DNA of 25,710 nt, from positions 349,510 through 375,219 of the forward strand of contig WELB01000063.1 of assembly GCA_009602725.1 (NCBI GenBank), in the 5' to 3' direction. Below are positions 1-10,588 of this stretch, in pieces. The notes under the pieces are model-generated. The model was not told the origin of the DNA, did no database searches, and was given only the letters and a program-made list of their open reading frames with translations. This stretch comes from Spirogloea muscicola (lineage: Eukaryota; Streptophyta; Zygnematophyceae; Spirogloeales; Spirogloeaceae). The translations under genes and the position numbers were made by a program. Position 1 is the first letter of the stretch; each line of letters opens with the position of its first letter.

Positions 1-2120
1 GGCCCGGCGTCGGCGGCGCCGCCCGCCGCTGCCGCGGCCTTTGTTGGCTCGGCGCCGCCGTGGGTGGCCGGTGACGACGCCGCGAACCTCATGGCCACGC
101 GCCCGGCGCAGGCGCTGCTGTGGCGGCTGAACCACCCGCCGGACTGTGCCGCTCCGGGCCTGAAGTTTGCCATCGCCGCCTTCCCAAAGGTCTACCGCAA
201 GGGCACCGGCTGCCAGCTCCACATCATGTCCATGCTCATGGCCCTCGCCGCCGCGTCGCACCGCGTCCTCGTCCTCGCGCCGCGCACCTTCGCCCGCGCC
301 GACCACCCCGGCTGCGCCGGCGCCCGTGCCTCCCTCGCCTGCTACTTCCGCCCGCCCTCGCCGCCGGCCTGCGAGGCGCGCGCCCTGGAGCTCTTCGCCG
401 CGCAGGGCAACGCCTCAGCGCTGGAGCCCGGAGAGGACGTCTGGCGCGTCGAGCTGAGCAACCTGCCTCTTGACTTCCGGGTGGGCCCCAAGAAGGCCTT
501 CCTCCGCCCCGACGTCTGCCCCGGCCTCTTCTGCTTCAACGTCACGGAGGCGCAGCTGTCGCTGACCGACGAGTACGGCGGCCGGCTGCGTAACCACAAG
601 CTGGACTGGTTCCGTGCGCAGTCCATGCGCTACCTGCTCCGCTACCCCACAGGTCAGCCACCAGACCTTTTCGCTGTCGGCCGGTGACCCAAATTCCTCT
701 ATTGATCAGGATTTACTCCTGTGCGACGATCGTAAGCACCACGACTGCAGGACGAGTTGGGTTTTCCATGGCTTGTGCTTGTGCTTGTGGTGTCCTCATT
801 CACGTCAACCTGCGACAGACCGAGCTACTGACGCATGCCGGTTCCCCTGACCTACACGCCGTCTGGTGCAGAGTACTTGTGCCACGTGGAGAATCGGGCG
901 CGGCATGCATCGTACGGGCACTGGATGGCGCGCAACGCGCTGCGGTGGGACGCCAAGCTGCAGGAGCTCAAGGCACAGGATGGCACAGACCCGACGGACT
1001 TCGTGCACACGAGTGCGGCCACAGGGCAGCTGGAGCAAAAGCTTTGGCCGGCCGACGCCGTCGTCGCGCCGCGGCCGTACATCTCCATGCACGTGCGCGA
1101 GGGCGCCAAAGGCCGCGAGATGACGCTCTACCCGCTCCGCGTCTACATGGAGCAGGTGAGCAGCTTGCCCTCATAGCAGCTCACCATGACAGCCAGAGTG
1201 CAAAGTAAACAATTGCCTTGGAGGACTAGGTTGTCTTTGTTCCTGTCGGGCTCTCGCAGGAACAATGTGGCTGTCACTTCTTTATGACAAAGCCTGACGG
1301 CTCTGGATGAGCACCTGCCACTTGATGTTACCTGCGCAGGCTGAGCGAGTGCGGCGGTACGACCCGAGCGTGCATCGCATCTGGATCGCCACCATGCTTA
1401 CAAGTGTCCTTGACAAGGCGCATGAGATGTATGCTGCTGACTGGTCATTCTACTTCACCAAACAGCGAAGGTTGCAGGTGAGAGCCTGCTGATTTAAGTG
1501 AGCTGGCCTTACTGTTATTGCAAATACTTTTGCTTCCCTCTCTGTCAGCTAGCAGAACACGCTTGCGTTCATATAAGTCATGCTCAGGAGGGGCTTCACA
1601 TGCTTGTCGGGGGGGTGTGATGTACGCCTCACATGAGTAGACTGTGGCAGTAGTAAAGGTGAGGAAGGACCTCGCTGGGAGCAGGGCCTCAATTCCTTTA
1701 AGTGGCTGCTAGGAGCATAGGGAGGCCTGTTCCCGGCCGCATCTCTCTGCATAGAAGATCGTGGGTACTAAGCACTGCATCAATTTCCCCTCTTTCTTGG
1801 AACTGAATCACTGAGGCAAACTCAATTTCAAGAGCTTGACATCCTCGCTGGTCTGCTGCTATCAGGGCGATGAGGAGGGGGGCGACTTTGATGACATTCC
1901 ACCATCATTGGAGCTGACTCCGGAGCAAGCCGTTGAGGAAGCCAAGTGGGCACTCAAGACGTCTGTGGACATGTCTTTTGTGAACCTGCTGGTCCAATCC
2001 CAGGCGGACTATTTCATTGGCACGCTGGGGTCCAATTGGGATCGTCTGATTGATGAGATGCGGAAGACCAATGGTCGACTGCGCAGGGGATACATTAGCC
2101 TAAACTATGCGCAAACCTGA
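1..2120 (+). CDS. GT23 (FUT8-like) fucosyltransferase, 5' partial, four exons
   Basis: Likely a Golgi GDP-fucose-dependent fucosyltransferase of family GT23. Reconstructed exons: 1-652 (open to the window edge), 872-1155, 1340-1477 and 1866-2120 (TGA); all introns are GT-AG and phases match, giving 442 residues. Visible GT23 landmarks, compared with FUT8 from memory: GTGCQLH (residues 68-74; FUT8 has GFGCQLHH), YISMHVREG followed by YPLRVYM (about 288-310; FUT8 HVRRTDK...FHPIEEYM), RIWIAT (FUT8 FLATDD) and SQADYFIGTLGS (403-414; FUT8 SQADFLVCTFSS). There is no SH3-like domain after the catalytic part, unlike animal FUT8. The first Arg of the HVRR motif is kept, but the second is Glu and the Asp is missing, so donor use may differ. 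Any signal anchor would lie upstream of the window. An in-frame GTG at 64 is not a start; the frame is open before it. Family call fairly sure, exact acceptor unknown. Confidence 0.78.
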
Positions 2121-2238
2121 TCTAGCTGTGGACCTCTCCCATGTTGTGAGAGCTACGTGGTTCCCAGTACACCTTGTTGCTGTATTTGGCTGCAGATTGA
2201 GGTGCTTTTAGCGATGTATACTACCAAACCAGGTGTTC

Positions 2239-2243
2239 TGTAA
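2239..2243 (+). terminator. TGTAA polyadenylation-type signal of the GT23 gene
   Basis: TGTAA lies about 120 nt after the TGA stop. TGTAA is the usual nuclear polyadenylation signal of chlorophyte algae. The placement is normal for a short 3' UTR, but the motif is short and could be chance. Confidence 0.5.
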
Positions 2244-2249
2244 ATTATT

Positions 2250-4273
2250 GACTTCATGATAAGGTGAATAACAGGTGAACTATCAGGTTCTTATAATACC
2301 GGAGCTGTTCTACATGAATCTCTAAATGCAATGTCGTCGCTGACAGAGCCTCATGGGCAAGCGACAAGATTTTGTTCTTATGGCAATAGGTTTCTGTCAG
2401 AACAAGCTGTACGACAAGGACATGCATAACCCAGAGCTGGCCATATCACACGGTAGACGCTCAGTTAGAGGCCTGAGAAGTGACTTTGCAAAGCGATGCC
2501 ATAATGTCTTTCGTCTGTTCTACGAAGCACAGAAACATGTGGAGAAAAAAACCTGTGTACATGTTGACTGTACAGACGTGAGGGGGAAGCAGATCTGTCC
2601 TTGGAGATCAGAGTTAAGAATTCATATAGAAGCATAGTCCTCTCAGAAGCCCAGGCATCTCCGTCAAGAGGGGCTGTACTCCCTGTTCAGTAGCAGGTAT
2701 GCTTTCAAAGTAGAACGCCATCGTTTAGTCACAGCATGTGAAATTGGGTGAATCCACTTCTCTTTCGGTGTTACTAGCTAAAGTCACACCTGTCGATTGT
2801 ACTTGCTAAAGCCACACCTGTGCAAAGAACTTGGTTGTCGGCATATAGTATGTCTTGTGCAAGGATTCATTTGAGAATGCGTTGTTGCATGCACGTGCTT
2901 CTGATAGAGTACATAGTCAGCCTCCAAAGAGAAGTTGCACAGCACTTTGATTGCAAGGAGTTTGAAAAGCAAGTCAGCCCACAGTAATAGGCACTTAGTT
3001 GAAAGGTTGTCATGGTGCATCATACCGGTGCATACCTTATCAACTGTATCCATATGCTTACCTTCTTTCACTTATACGTATCGTTGATTTCAATTTAATG
3101 TGAGCACGCAGTTGATTTGACGAAGTACAAAATATGCCTGAATACATTGGCAGTTGTGATTCTCCATTGTTCGTATGATGTCGCCCATATAATGTGACGA
3201 TTTAAGCTTGAGTCCTATGTCGTTCGTCAGATGTCCACAATTTGGACGAAAGTCGACTTCAGATGCAAGACTGAGCATGACCGAAGCTGCTCAATTTTGT
3301 GCAGTATCACTTGGTACGCGGCGACTTCGTCAAGGGGTTGGGAGAAGGATGAGAGTACTTTGCTGAGGCCAGATCCTGCATGCATGTGCACAGTAATGGG
3401 GCAATTGAGGCATAGTTGATAATATTCCATGATGCAGTATCTTACAGACAGTAAGAGGTTGCTGCTCGTGCAATGACATTATACGTGTGCTGCTGTTGAC
3501 CATTCTAGTGTCAAGGTCAGACCACGTTCTTCTTTAGTGAATGCCTTTGAGCTTGGGTTCGACGATGCACAGATACGCTACTGGTGCATACATTGCTTGC
3601 AGCAAGAAGCTTATGACTATCTTCGCTACACAGTCCATCCTTGAGAAGTGCAGCTAACAATCTAGTGATAAATTGGTATTACATTGGCAGATTCTTGACT
3701 AAGGACAGGCCTTGCCTTCAGGTCAGCTGTCTTCAACCTGACTGCTCATTCACATCCACTGTCCCTTTACAAGCAGGCAACGTCCGTCCAAGACCCCGGA
3801 CTGTGGCCCAACATGTCTTCTATACCTTTCGAGTCCTTGTGATGATTATGCAAGACTGTTGGGCATTGCGGTAGCCCATGGCACCAGGTGTGCTGCTAAG
3901 CTGGCGGCAGAAGGCCTGTATGCTACTGTAGCTGTGGCGTCGTATAACGAAAAACATCGAGCCCACCCATAATGACAGGATGCCCATTAGCAATGCTTGC
4001 CTCTCAGACCTACACCGTTCACGGCCGACATGGCGTGGTGAAGGCAAGGCAAATATTAATCTTCGGCAGCTGCAGCCTCCGATGCATCCCCCACATCCCT
4101 AATATTCTCACGATATAGCGCTCGTCCCCCTGAGTAGAGGGCATTTGAGTACAAAAGTGCTCAGATCAGAGTGGCCCACTTTATGCCGACGAGCGTGAAG
4201 GACTGATCACACAAAGAAGTAGCTCTTTCATACGCGCCAAGCGCTTGAAGGGGTAGCAGCTTATTTTGAAGGG
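2250..4273. other. Intergenic stretch, no gene recognised
   Basis: About 2 kb of AT-richer sequence. Only short ORFs (at most about 95 codons) on both strands, with no recognisable domain, splice pattern or RNA gene. The ORF at 2353-2637 (+) starts with ATG but resembles nothing I know. I see no repeat here. Confidence 0.6.
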
Positions 4274-4310
4274 ATGCGAGGGCTGTGAAAGACCAGCCAC
4301 TTAAAGGAAT
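4274..4310 (-). repeat. Isolated LINE-tail hairpin copy
   Basis: On the minus strand this reads GTGGCTGGTCTTTCACAGCC followed by CTCGCATCCC, a diverged copy of the hairpin tail family (core GGGCTGGC...CACAGCC). A 17-bp word just before it (ATTCCTTTAAGTGGCTG) recurs exactly at 1692-1708 inside intron 3 of the GT23 gene. Confidence 0.55.
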
Positions 4311-5339
4311 AGCAAGGAGCCATCAAACATGGAGATACAGAAGAGGTGCCTGCTTGTGTAGAGCTAGCCCAGAAAGGTAAGGAATTAAGTGAAGAGAGAT
4401 CGGGATCAAAAGATTGAACAAGAAAGGAGGTCCAGTGGAGCCTCAGTCTGACCGCATGGGGGCTGAAGCGATGACGGATAATGGTGACGGGGCGTTGATC
4501 GGGACACCTCGCCAAATGCATGGGCAAGGCAGCATGGATGCGGATCAGACAACCGTTCCACTATTTTGCTCTTCCGTTCAGGACGGCCGAAAAGTCCGCT
4601 GCCCGCCCACGACGGCCAAATCAAAGTTGATTATGTGATTTCTCCTGGGCTCGGCGCGACCACCCCGCTTACGTGTTCCCGCCTGATCCCGGCCGCGCAC
4701 ACCGTGGAGGGCACGTGGCAGGCGCGAGGGGCACACGCGGCGCCATGCCGCCCGCCACGCGGCACCTGCACAAAAGCACTCAAATCCAACCTCCCGCTCA
4801 TGGCCATTAGCAGTTCAAAGAGTGGGGCGGTAGTGCATGATCAGAACCGTCACCGAATGCGTGCCGACGCGGCGCACGAGACAACGTGGCCGAAGCGTGG
4901 CAGATGCTTTTTGGTACTACCGGCGCGCCGTTCCGCCGAAGATTTAGCGGCTGGCCAGAGGGCCGCAGATCGGACGGCTTGCATCGACGTGCTTAAGCGG
5001 CGCTTGGGGCCAGCAGCGCGCCATCCGACGGGGGGGGCGCGCCCGGGCTACCGGGCACCAGGCGAGCAAGCGAGAGCCAATGGGAGCAATCTGGAGCAAT
5101 CTCGCGGACCAATAGAGCGCGGCGAGCCGCCTCCCTGGCGGGGGTGGGCCCAGCGGACCGGCCGCCCCCCCTCACCGGGCGCCGCTCCCGGCACTGTGTG
5201 GGAGCCTCGCCCCGGAGCAGACCCCTCCCTCCCTCCTCCTGACAACTGGGAGCCACCCCCCCTCCCTCTCTCCCGATAGGCTCCCCTTCAGAAGCCACGC
5301 CCCAGTTCCAGTTCCAACAGTAGAACGCTTGATTGTAGA
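4311..5339. other. GC-rich 5' flank of the LHCII gene
   Basis: Base composition rises sharply from about 4560. A 237-codon plus-strand ORF (4566-5279) has low-complexity Pro/Arg/Gly-rich content and no domain, so I take it as a chance ORF of GC-rich DNA. Two CCAAT words (5078-5082, 5109-5113) flank a repeated GAGCAATCT. No clear TATA box. It is probably the distal promoter region of the downstream gene, although a retroelement copy lies between. Confidence 0.5.
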
Positions 5340-5350
5340 ACGCTTGATCG
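5321..5350. repeat. 15-bp tandem duplication
   Basis: TAGAACGCTTGAT occurs at 5321-5333 and again at 5336-5348. It lies next to the inferred 3' end of the minus-strand retroelement tail, so it may be part of the insertion scar or of the tail itself. Confidence 0.6.
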
Positions 5351-5535
5351 AGAGAAGTGCGCGCCCATAGAAAAGAGGGGCTGGCAAAGCCAGCCCCAAA
5401 AAAAATAAATAGACAATGTCCAAAGCCAAAGAAAGAGGAGCCGGAGAAGGACTACACTACAAAACACTGCAGAACACAGAAACGATGCAGAGGAAAGCTC
5501 AGTACCCACGAGTGAGCAACATCAGGTCTGAGTAG
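5340..5535 (-). mobile_element. Severely 5'-truncated LINE copy upstream of LHCII
   Basis: Read on the minus strand, the segment begins with the last codons of the LINE ORF (YSDLMLLTRGY then TGA at 5499-5501). A 3' UTR follows, sharing words with the copy at 22395-22480, then the tail with a 9-bp perfect hairpin (GGGGCTGGC, loop TTT, GCCAGCCCC; 5377-5397) and a CTATGGGCG end. The same ORF end (LLTRNY/LLTRGY) terminates the pieces at 8097, 11560 and 23999. It is therefore a nearly complete 3' UTR with only about 35 nt of coding sequence. It ends about 105 bp before the LHCII start codon. An A-rich AATAAATAG word inside it (about 5403-5413) is TATA-like on the plus strand. Confidence 0.75.
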
Positions 5536-5641
5536 CTCGCTGCAGGGAAAGAGGCACTCCGCCGAGACCCGGAGGCGGCTTCATCTCACTTTCCCGCTCC
5601 CCCCTCGTCGCTTCTCCTTTTCCCCGCCGTACTCCGCCGCT

Positions 5642-7092
5642 ATGGCCGCCCTCACCGCCGCCGCCGTCGTCGCCCCGTCCACCTTCGTCGGCCAGACCGC
5701 CGAGCTCGCCAAGCAGGTGCTCACCGCCGCCGCCATTGCCATCTATCGTCGCACTGCAGTTAGCCTGCCCGTAGCGGGCTTATATATCCAATCATTGCGG
5801 CCTGCAGCTGGATTTGCCTCGCATCCGTGAGATTCTTGAGGCCACTTGTTAGTGTCCTCGCGACTTGTGACTGATTGCCATACCGTTCCTGTCACAGGTT
5901 GGCAATGTCGAGGCTCGCGTCACCATGAGGAGCGCCCGCCGGGCTGTCAGCTCTGGCAGCTCCACCTGGTCAGCGGCTTGAGGAAGCAAATGTCTACAGC
6001 GCTATTTAGCACGAAATATTTATTTTGGATATTAATTACAACGGTGTAGCAGCAATGGATGACTAATTCAACTCGACCATTTACCACTGCTGTTAGTCAT
6101 TGCAGTCTTTGAAGGTCAGATTGTCTTCAATTGCAGGTATGGCCCTGACCGTCCCCTGTTCTTGGGCCCACTGACTGGCTCTCCTCCCTCGTACCTGAAT
6201 GGCGAGTACCCCGGCGACTACGGCTGGGACACCGCTGGCTTATCTGCCGACCCTGAGACCTTCGCCAGGAACAGGGAGCTTGAGGTGCAGGCCCTTCTTT
6301 TACATCTCGATGTTGTCCACAAGCATAGAAGGATTCAATACTTTGATTGCTTCTAATGCAAGAGTTTGAATCACAAGACATAGACCGACGATATGATTTG
6401 GCCTGCGCAGGTCATCCACGCTCGCTGGGCCATGCTTGGCGCCCTTGGCTCCCTCACCCCAGAGCTTCTGGCCAAGAGCGGCACCTCCTTCGGGGAGCCC
6501 GTTTGGTGGAAGGCTGGCTCCCAGATCTTCGCCCCGGGCGGCCTAGACTACCTTGGCAACTCCAGCCTGGTTCACGCCCAGTCTATCCTCGCTACCCTTG
6601 GCGTCCAGGTCATCCTCATGGGTGCTGTTGAGGGCTACCGCGTTGCTGGCGGCCCCCTGGGCGAGGTTCAGTTCTCTCTCTCAGTCTGGGCTTCAAAGCA
6701 TTGGCTGTATCATATCTTGATCACAATGATGCCTCCATATTACCATGAAGGAGGAATTGGTTGGAAATCTAGGGTTGCAGACTTATCTCCTGATTAGACG
6801 CAATTTATCTTAATTACGCCATTCTACCACTTCTGGCTTCCAGGTCACCGACCCCATCTACCCGGGCGGCAGTTTCGATCCCCTCGGCCTTGCCGATGAC
6901 CCCGAGTCTTTCGCTGAGCTCAAGGTGAAGGAGATCAAGAATGGCCGCCTTGCCATGTTCTCCATGTTCGGCTTCTTCGTTCAGGCCATTGTCACTGGCA
7001 AGGGCCCTCTGGAGAACCTGGATGACCACCTTTCTGCCCCGTTCCAGAACAACGCCTGGGCCTATGCCACCGCCTTCACCCCCGGCCAGTAA
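5642..7092 (+). CDS. LHCII chlorophyll a/b-binding protein (LHCBM type), five exons
   Basis: Major light-harvesting antenna protein of photosystem II, nuclear-encoded and plastid-targeted. Exons: 5642-5716, 5898-5968, 6137-6284, 6411-6665, 6844-7092 (TAA), all GT-AG with matching phases; 265 aa, a normal length. Residues 1 to about 40 form an Ala/Val/Ser/Arg-rich transit peptide. WYGPDR (49-54) is the LHCII trimerisation motif. Helix B has E98-VIH-AR103 (ligands E98, H101, R103), helix C has Q155 and E172, helix A has [10 protein letters not shown] (E213, N216, R218), then Q230 and H245. All expected chlorophyll-ligand residues are present. The ATG follows a pyrimidine-rich leader and opens the transit peptide. 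I cannot tell which LHCBM paralogue it is. Nothing suggests a pseudogene. Confidence 0.96.
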
Positions 7093-7201
7093 GAATGTGA
7101 TCTTGCATGCCGTACAACAGCTATTAAGAACTAGGCAATGGGGCTTGTTAGCATGGTAACATAGCAGGCAGGTTAGCACAGACACAGGACCTAAAGTGAG
7201 G

Positions 7202-7225
7202 TGTAAAGACAGAGTTGCACTGTAA
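7202..7225 (+). terminator. Two TGTAA signals in the LHCII 3' UTR
   Basis: TGTAA at 7202-7206 and 7221-7225, about 110-130 nt after the TAA stop. This is the usual green-algal polyadenylation signal, and two close copies strengthen the placement. Confidence 0.6.
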
Positions 7226-8049
7226 TTGATACTGTCAATTATGTGATGTGCTGGGCCCAATATTCGAAGACCACAATATGCAAATGCTCTAATGATCTGA
7301 TGTTTTGATGTCTGATACTCTGATTACTTTGTGCTGATCTGAAGCTATGCCGTGACGTGAATATGAAAGGGTTTTGCATCTCTGCATTTCATCATCTGTG
7401 AGCTTGCTTGAAGCTGAAGCTTCATGCTATTGCATCTCGCCTGTTTCAATTACGAACGACTTTGAATAAGCTGACATCAAGAAAGCTTGTAAAGGCTGAA
7501 GCCATTTTTCAGAAGTATGTCAACATTGTGCAATGGCCAATACCTAACCACTTCCGGTTTGTGATGAAAAAAGACAAAATGCGACTACAGTATTCAAAAG
7601 TGATGCATATGCTTCTTAACATAATAGACAACCGTAGTAAGCAATCAATTACAGGTGATTGTAAAATACTGACAACGAAGTTGTCAAACTTCTGACTAAG
7701 TCACTTTCAGAACATTTCAAATGTTGAAAGCTGACATTTTTTATTGATGACACTGAAAATATGAAGATGCCGAAATCAATTCGGTGTATGACTACCTCCC
7801 TGTGCGTGGCGGTGAGAAGTCTCTGTCAAATTCTGCATAAGTAGCATTATCGTGCCATACGTATCCCATTTAATCGACTGCCAGTCGACTGTACTAGTCT
7901 GCAGACGGGGGACAGTAATCCTAGACGGTATTGACAGCTACAAGTTTCTCTCGAGTAAGCTTCATATGAAAGTACGCGTCAGAAGACTTCCTCATCACAT
8001 GTCAATTCAAGTACGCACGCAAATGCTTCCAGTTGTTCAGACAGCCCTA
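7226..8049. other. Intergenic stretch, no gene recognised
   Basis: AT-richer sequence with ORFs shorter than 100 codons and no recognisable product (for example 7408-7695 +). No RNA gene or repeat seen. It is simply the gap between the LHCII gene and the first retroelement piece. Confidence 0.6.
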
Positions 8050-8096
8050 AGATGGGCTTGCCAGGCTACACACGCATGCAGATCTGTTCCCGGCTG

Positions 8097-8380
8097 AGAT
8101 GGGCTTGCCAGCTGCATATCTGTCGTTCTTGCGACGACGAGTTTTGGCCTGTTTGCAGCGTGCCCAGGCTAAAGCTTTGCACCAGAAAGCTGGGCGAGCT
8201 CTAGTTGGTGGCAGAAGGGCTTCGTATCTGCCATCTAGTATTCAGGCATCGATTAGCAACTTTTATATTTTGACCCGTGGTTACTGAGCGGGTCAATCTG
8301 CTGTAGGCTATGTAGGTCTTCAGATGTGCTTGCCTTTGTACTTGGCCATTTGGCCTTCGTTTGTTTTAAATACACGAACT
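8097..8380 (+). mobile_element. LINE 3' end, family 1 (5'-truncated)
   Basis: The last about 62 codons (8099-8285, TGA) closely match the C-terminus of the long minus-strand piece at 23999-25549: MGLPAAYLSFLRRRV against MGMPAAYLSFLRRRV, and QKAGRAL and LTRG in common. Similarity continues into the 3' UTR: GAGCGGGTCA and TGCTTGCCTTTGTACTTGG (8327-8345) occur in both. The shared non-coding part shows these are two copies of one element. The copy is open, but only the tail end of an ORF. A 15-bp direct repeat (AGATGGGCTTGCCAG at 8050-8064 and 8097-8111) marks its left boundary. Confidence 0.85.
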
Positions 8381-9720
8381 TCCCCTGAGACAGCCGAGGC
8401 TGGAGGATGACGACTACACATGTTGTTGATGATTTGATAGTGGCCATGTGGAACGCGCTGGCCTTGTGTAATCGTGCAGGTCGACTCACAACGCAGCATC
8501 ACTCTGTGCAAAAGTATGAGCAGTGCTCACTTTTGCTAACCCTGCTGCTCTTTAAACAGTTTCAGGACTTCCAGAACAAATGGGCATACTTGCTGCAGTG
8601 ATACCGCAGGAGTCATCGCATGTTCAATGATGAAATCCAGGTGTGACAGATGCATGAGACGTGCATAAACTGATATCAGACTGTAGCCTTCAATCAATAG
8701 TATCCGATACGGGCTTTGTCGAGCAAAAGTTGCAGCTGACCTTTACTTGGGGCGTTGTCTACAGTGACACGTGTATGTATGTTATGTTTTGAACTTCCTT
8801 CACTTGTAGTAAGATTGGAATTGCTGCAGGGCATCACATGTGTGGGAGTCGCTGGCCATGAGCAATAAGCGAGCACAAGGCTGCTTTTAATTGCGGACCT
8901 TGCTTATGACAAAGTTGTTGCCCTGCGAGCTGGAAGTTGCACTCTAGCAGGACATGCACTTCGCCGTACGAATTGCCAGGTCAAAGTTGCATTGCTCACC
9001 ATGGCTTCTGTCTTAAAAGCACTAAAAAGCACGAAATGTTCGGGAGGTCTGCTAAACATCTTAAAGATGACATGTGGCCTCTCATCGTATGCAGTGCAGG
9101 CCTCGGAGTCATATGACTCGAAGGTCGATGGCCACTAGGGGACAGGCCGAAAGCCCAGGCCTACAGAGGCCAACTTCTAAGTGGTTGATATACAGGTGCA
9201 GCAATCTTCGTAACCCAAGCAGTTCATCAATGCTCCAGACTGTCCTGTTGCATTGCCTCTGACACGATTTGACGTTCTCCTCATGCCAGCTTCTCAGTGA
9301 CTTCGACTTGCTACATAGTCAAATTTTCCTGAAAGCTTACCTTGCAAAGAGCAAGCCCATATAGGAATTCTGTCTACGATGATGCAGGGCCTTGTCATAC
9401 AGGCGAGAATATTCCTCCCAGGAGATTTGGTGCAGTATGCCACTAGAATCGACCAAGAGGGCTGCATGCTTGCGAGGGGCAACGATTGCTGATGTGGTAG
9501 GAGACGGGAGTTTGCATCCAAGTATTCGACAACCTTGCTCATCGTGCCTGACATGTAAGTATTGCAAGCGAGTGTCAAGCAGACATCGCATTGCGATGCC
9601 CAATCAAGCATTGCAACGATTCTCCAGCAAAGGAGAGGCATGAGCAAGGTCCAACTCATTGGGATGTAGTCGAACTGCTTGTCGTCAAAGCAAACCCTAA
9701 GGCTTGTTACAACAAGAAAA
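8381..9720. other. Stretch without a recognised gene
   Basis: Two overlapping minus-strand ORFs (9294-9800, 168 codons; 9337-9603, 88 codons) are the longest readings. Their translations show no motif I can place, and the first runs through a retroelement tail at its start, so neither is called as a gene. The rest shows no feature. Confidence 0.5.
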
Positions 9721-9770
9721 GACGCTTCCAGGAGAGGGCAGTGGCTGTGAGAGGCCGGCCCAGGAAATAG
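9721..9770 (-). repeat. LINE-tail hairpin copy
   Basis: On the minus strand: GGGCCGGCCTCTCACAGCC, then ACTGCCCTCTCCTGGAAGCG. The same words follow the hairpin at 20539-20581, so this is a good copy of the CCTCTC subtype including its 3' end. Confidence 0.75.
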
Positions 9771-10149
9771 TATGTACAAAGCAACAAAACAAGGACGCAA
9801 TCAGTGCACTCTGAAGATAAATTGCTTTCACCGAACAGCTCAAAGAGGACTCTCCACACTGTTGGGGAGAGCACCCGGCTGTGCAAGCATCAAATGTCGA
9901 CATTGCTGAGCAACATACTTTGATACACGGATCAGAATCTTTCAAAGTCTCGGATGGCGCAGTCCTATGCTGGGCAGAGTTGCAGTGTGGCAGTCAGATA
10001 AGGGTGTGATGTAACTCGGTGTATCTGCCGCCATGAGCGGGCTGCGTCTATATCGCCGAGACGATTGAGACCCGCTAGTCCTGTGGAGGTCATCCACATC
10101 CACGGGGCATTCGAGACTAAACGGCACGGCGAGCACTGAACTCGCGTCA
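9771..10149. other. No gene recognised
   Basis: Short overlapping minus-strand ORFs (64-82 codons) without recognisable content, and no repeat seen. It separates an isolated tail from the next LINE piece. Confidence 0.5.
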
Positions 10150-10440
10150 AGGGCGAGCAGGGCGGCCTCAGTACCCGCGGGCCGCTCAGAAGGGTTGACT
10201 TATGCTCCTCTCCATGTGCTCCAGGCGTTTGCGGTGCACTTGCGAGCAGGCGGTTCCGTCTCTGGCTTTAGCGTGCAGATGTCTCTCTAGCTGCTAGCTA
10301 CCCTGACATGCGGCTGTTGGTCTGTTGAGCACTCACTCGTGGTTGCTATTTGTATATTTGCGTACTTCAGTACTCGGCTCTTTAAGCCTTGTCCATTCTT
10401 TGTGGGTCGGCCTCTCACGGCCATCTGCTCGCCGTGAAAG
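10150..10440 (+). mobile_element. Decayed LINE 3' end with tail
   Basis: The DNA follows the better-preserved copy at 22160-22480. Shared landmarks in order are CGGGCCGCTCAG, a GCGGTGCACTTGCG block, a CTGACATGCGGCTG block (22370 has CCGACTTGCGGCTG), CTTGTCCATTCTTT, and the hairpin core at 10403-10420 (GGGTCGGCCTCTCACGGCC). The reading frame is broken by stops and indels. It is the last about 80 codons plus 3' UTR of a LINE. Confidence 0.65.
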
Positions 10441-10550
10441 CTGCTTCTCCGCAGGGAGGGGCAGAAGTCCAGCTGAGGACAGGGAGTGCGGACGAGAAGC
10501 GACGGCTGTTGAAGACGAAGAAGCAGCTCTTCCAGAAGTAAGCTCTTCTT

Positions 10551-10588
10551 AAGGGCCGAGGGTAGTGATGAAGGGCCGAGGGTAGTGA
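10551..10588. repeat. 20-bp tandem duplication
   Basis: AAGGGCCGAGGGTAGTGATG at 10551-10570 is followed directly by a second copy lacking the end (10571-10588). It abuts a partial minus-strand hairpin tail (GTGAAAGCCAGCCCAC). Confidence 0.8.

Noticed and set aside
835-871. ATG at 835 as start of a separate protein or exon
   Set aside because: The acceptor at 870-871 joins in phase with exon 1 and gives a continuous GT23-like protein; codons 835-871 are intron.
3550-3600. Possible tRNA B box (GGTTCGA at about 3557)
   Set aside because: No matching A box or cloverleaf arms around it.
4566-5279. 237-codon plus-strand ORF upstream of LHCII
   Set aside because: Low-complexity Pro/Arg/Gly content in GC-rich DNA, no motif; stops are rare here by composition.
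6814-7260. 148-codon minus-strand ORF
   Set aside because: Antisense shadow of the last LHCII exon.
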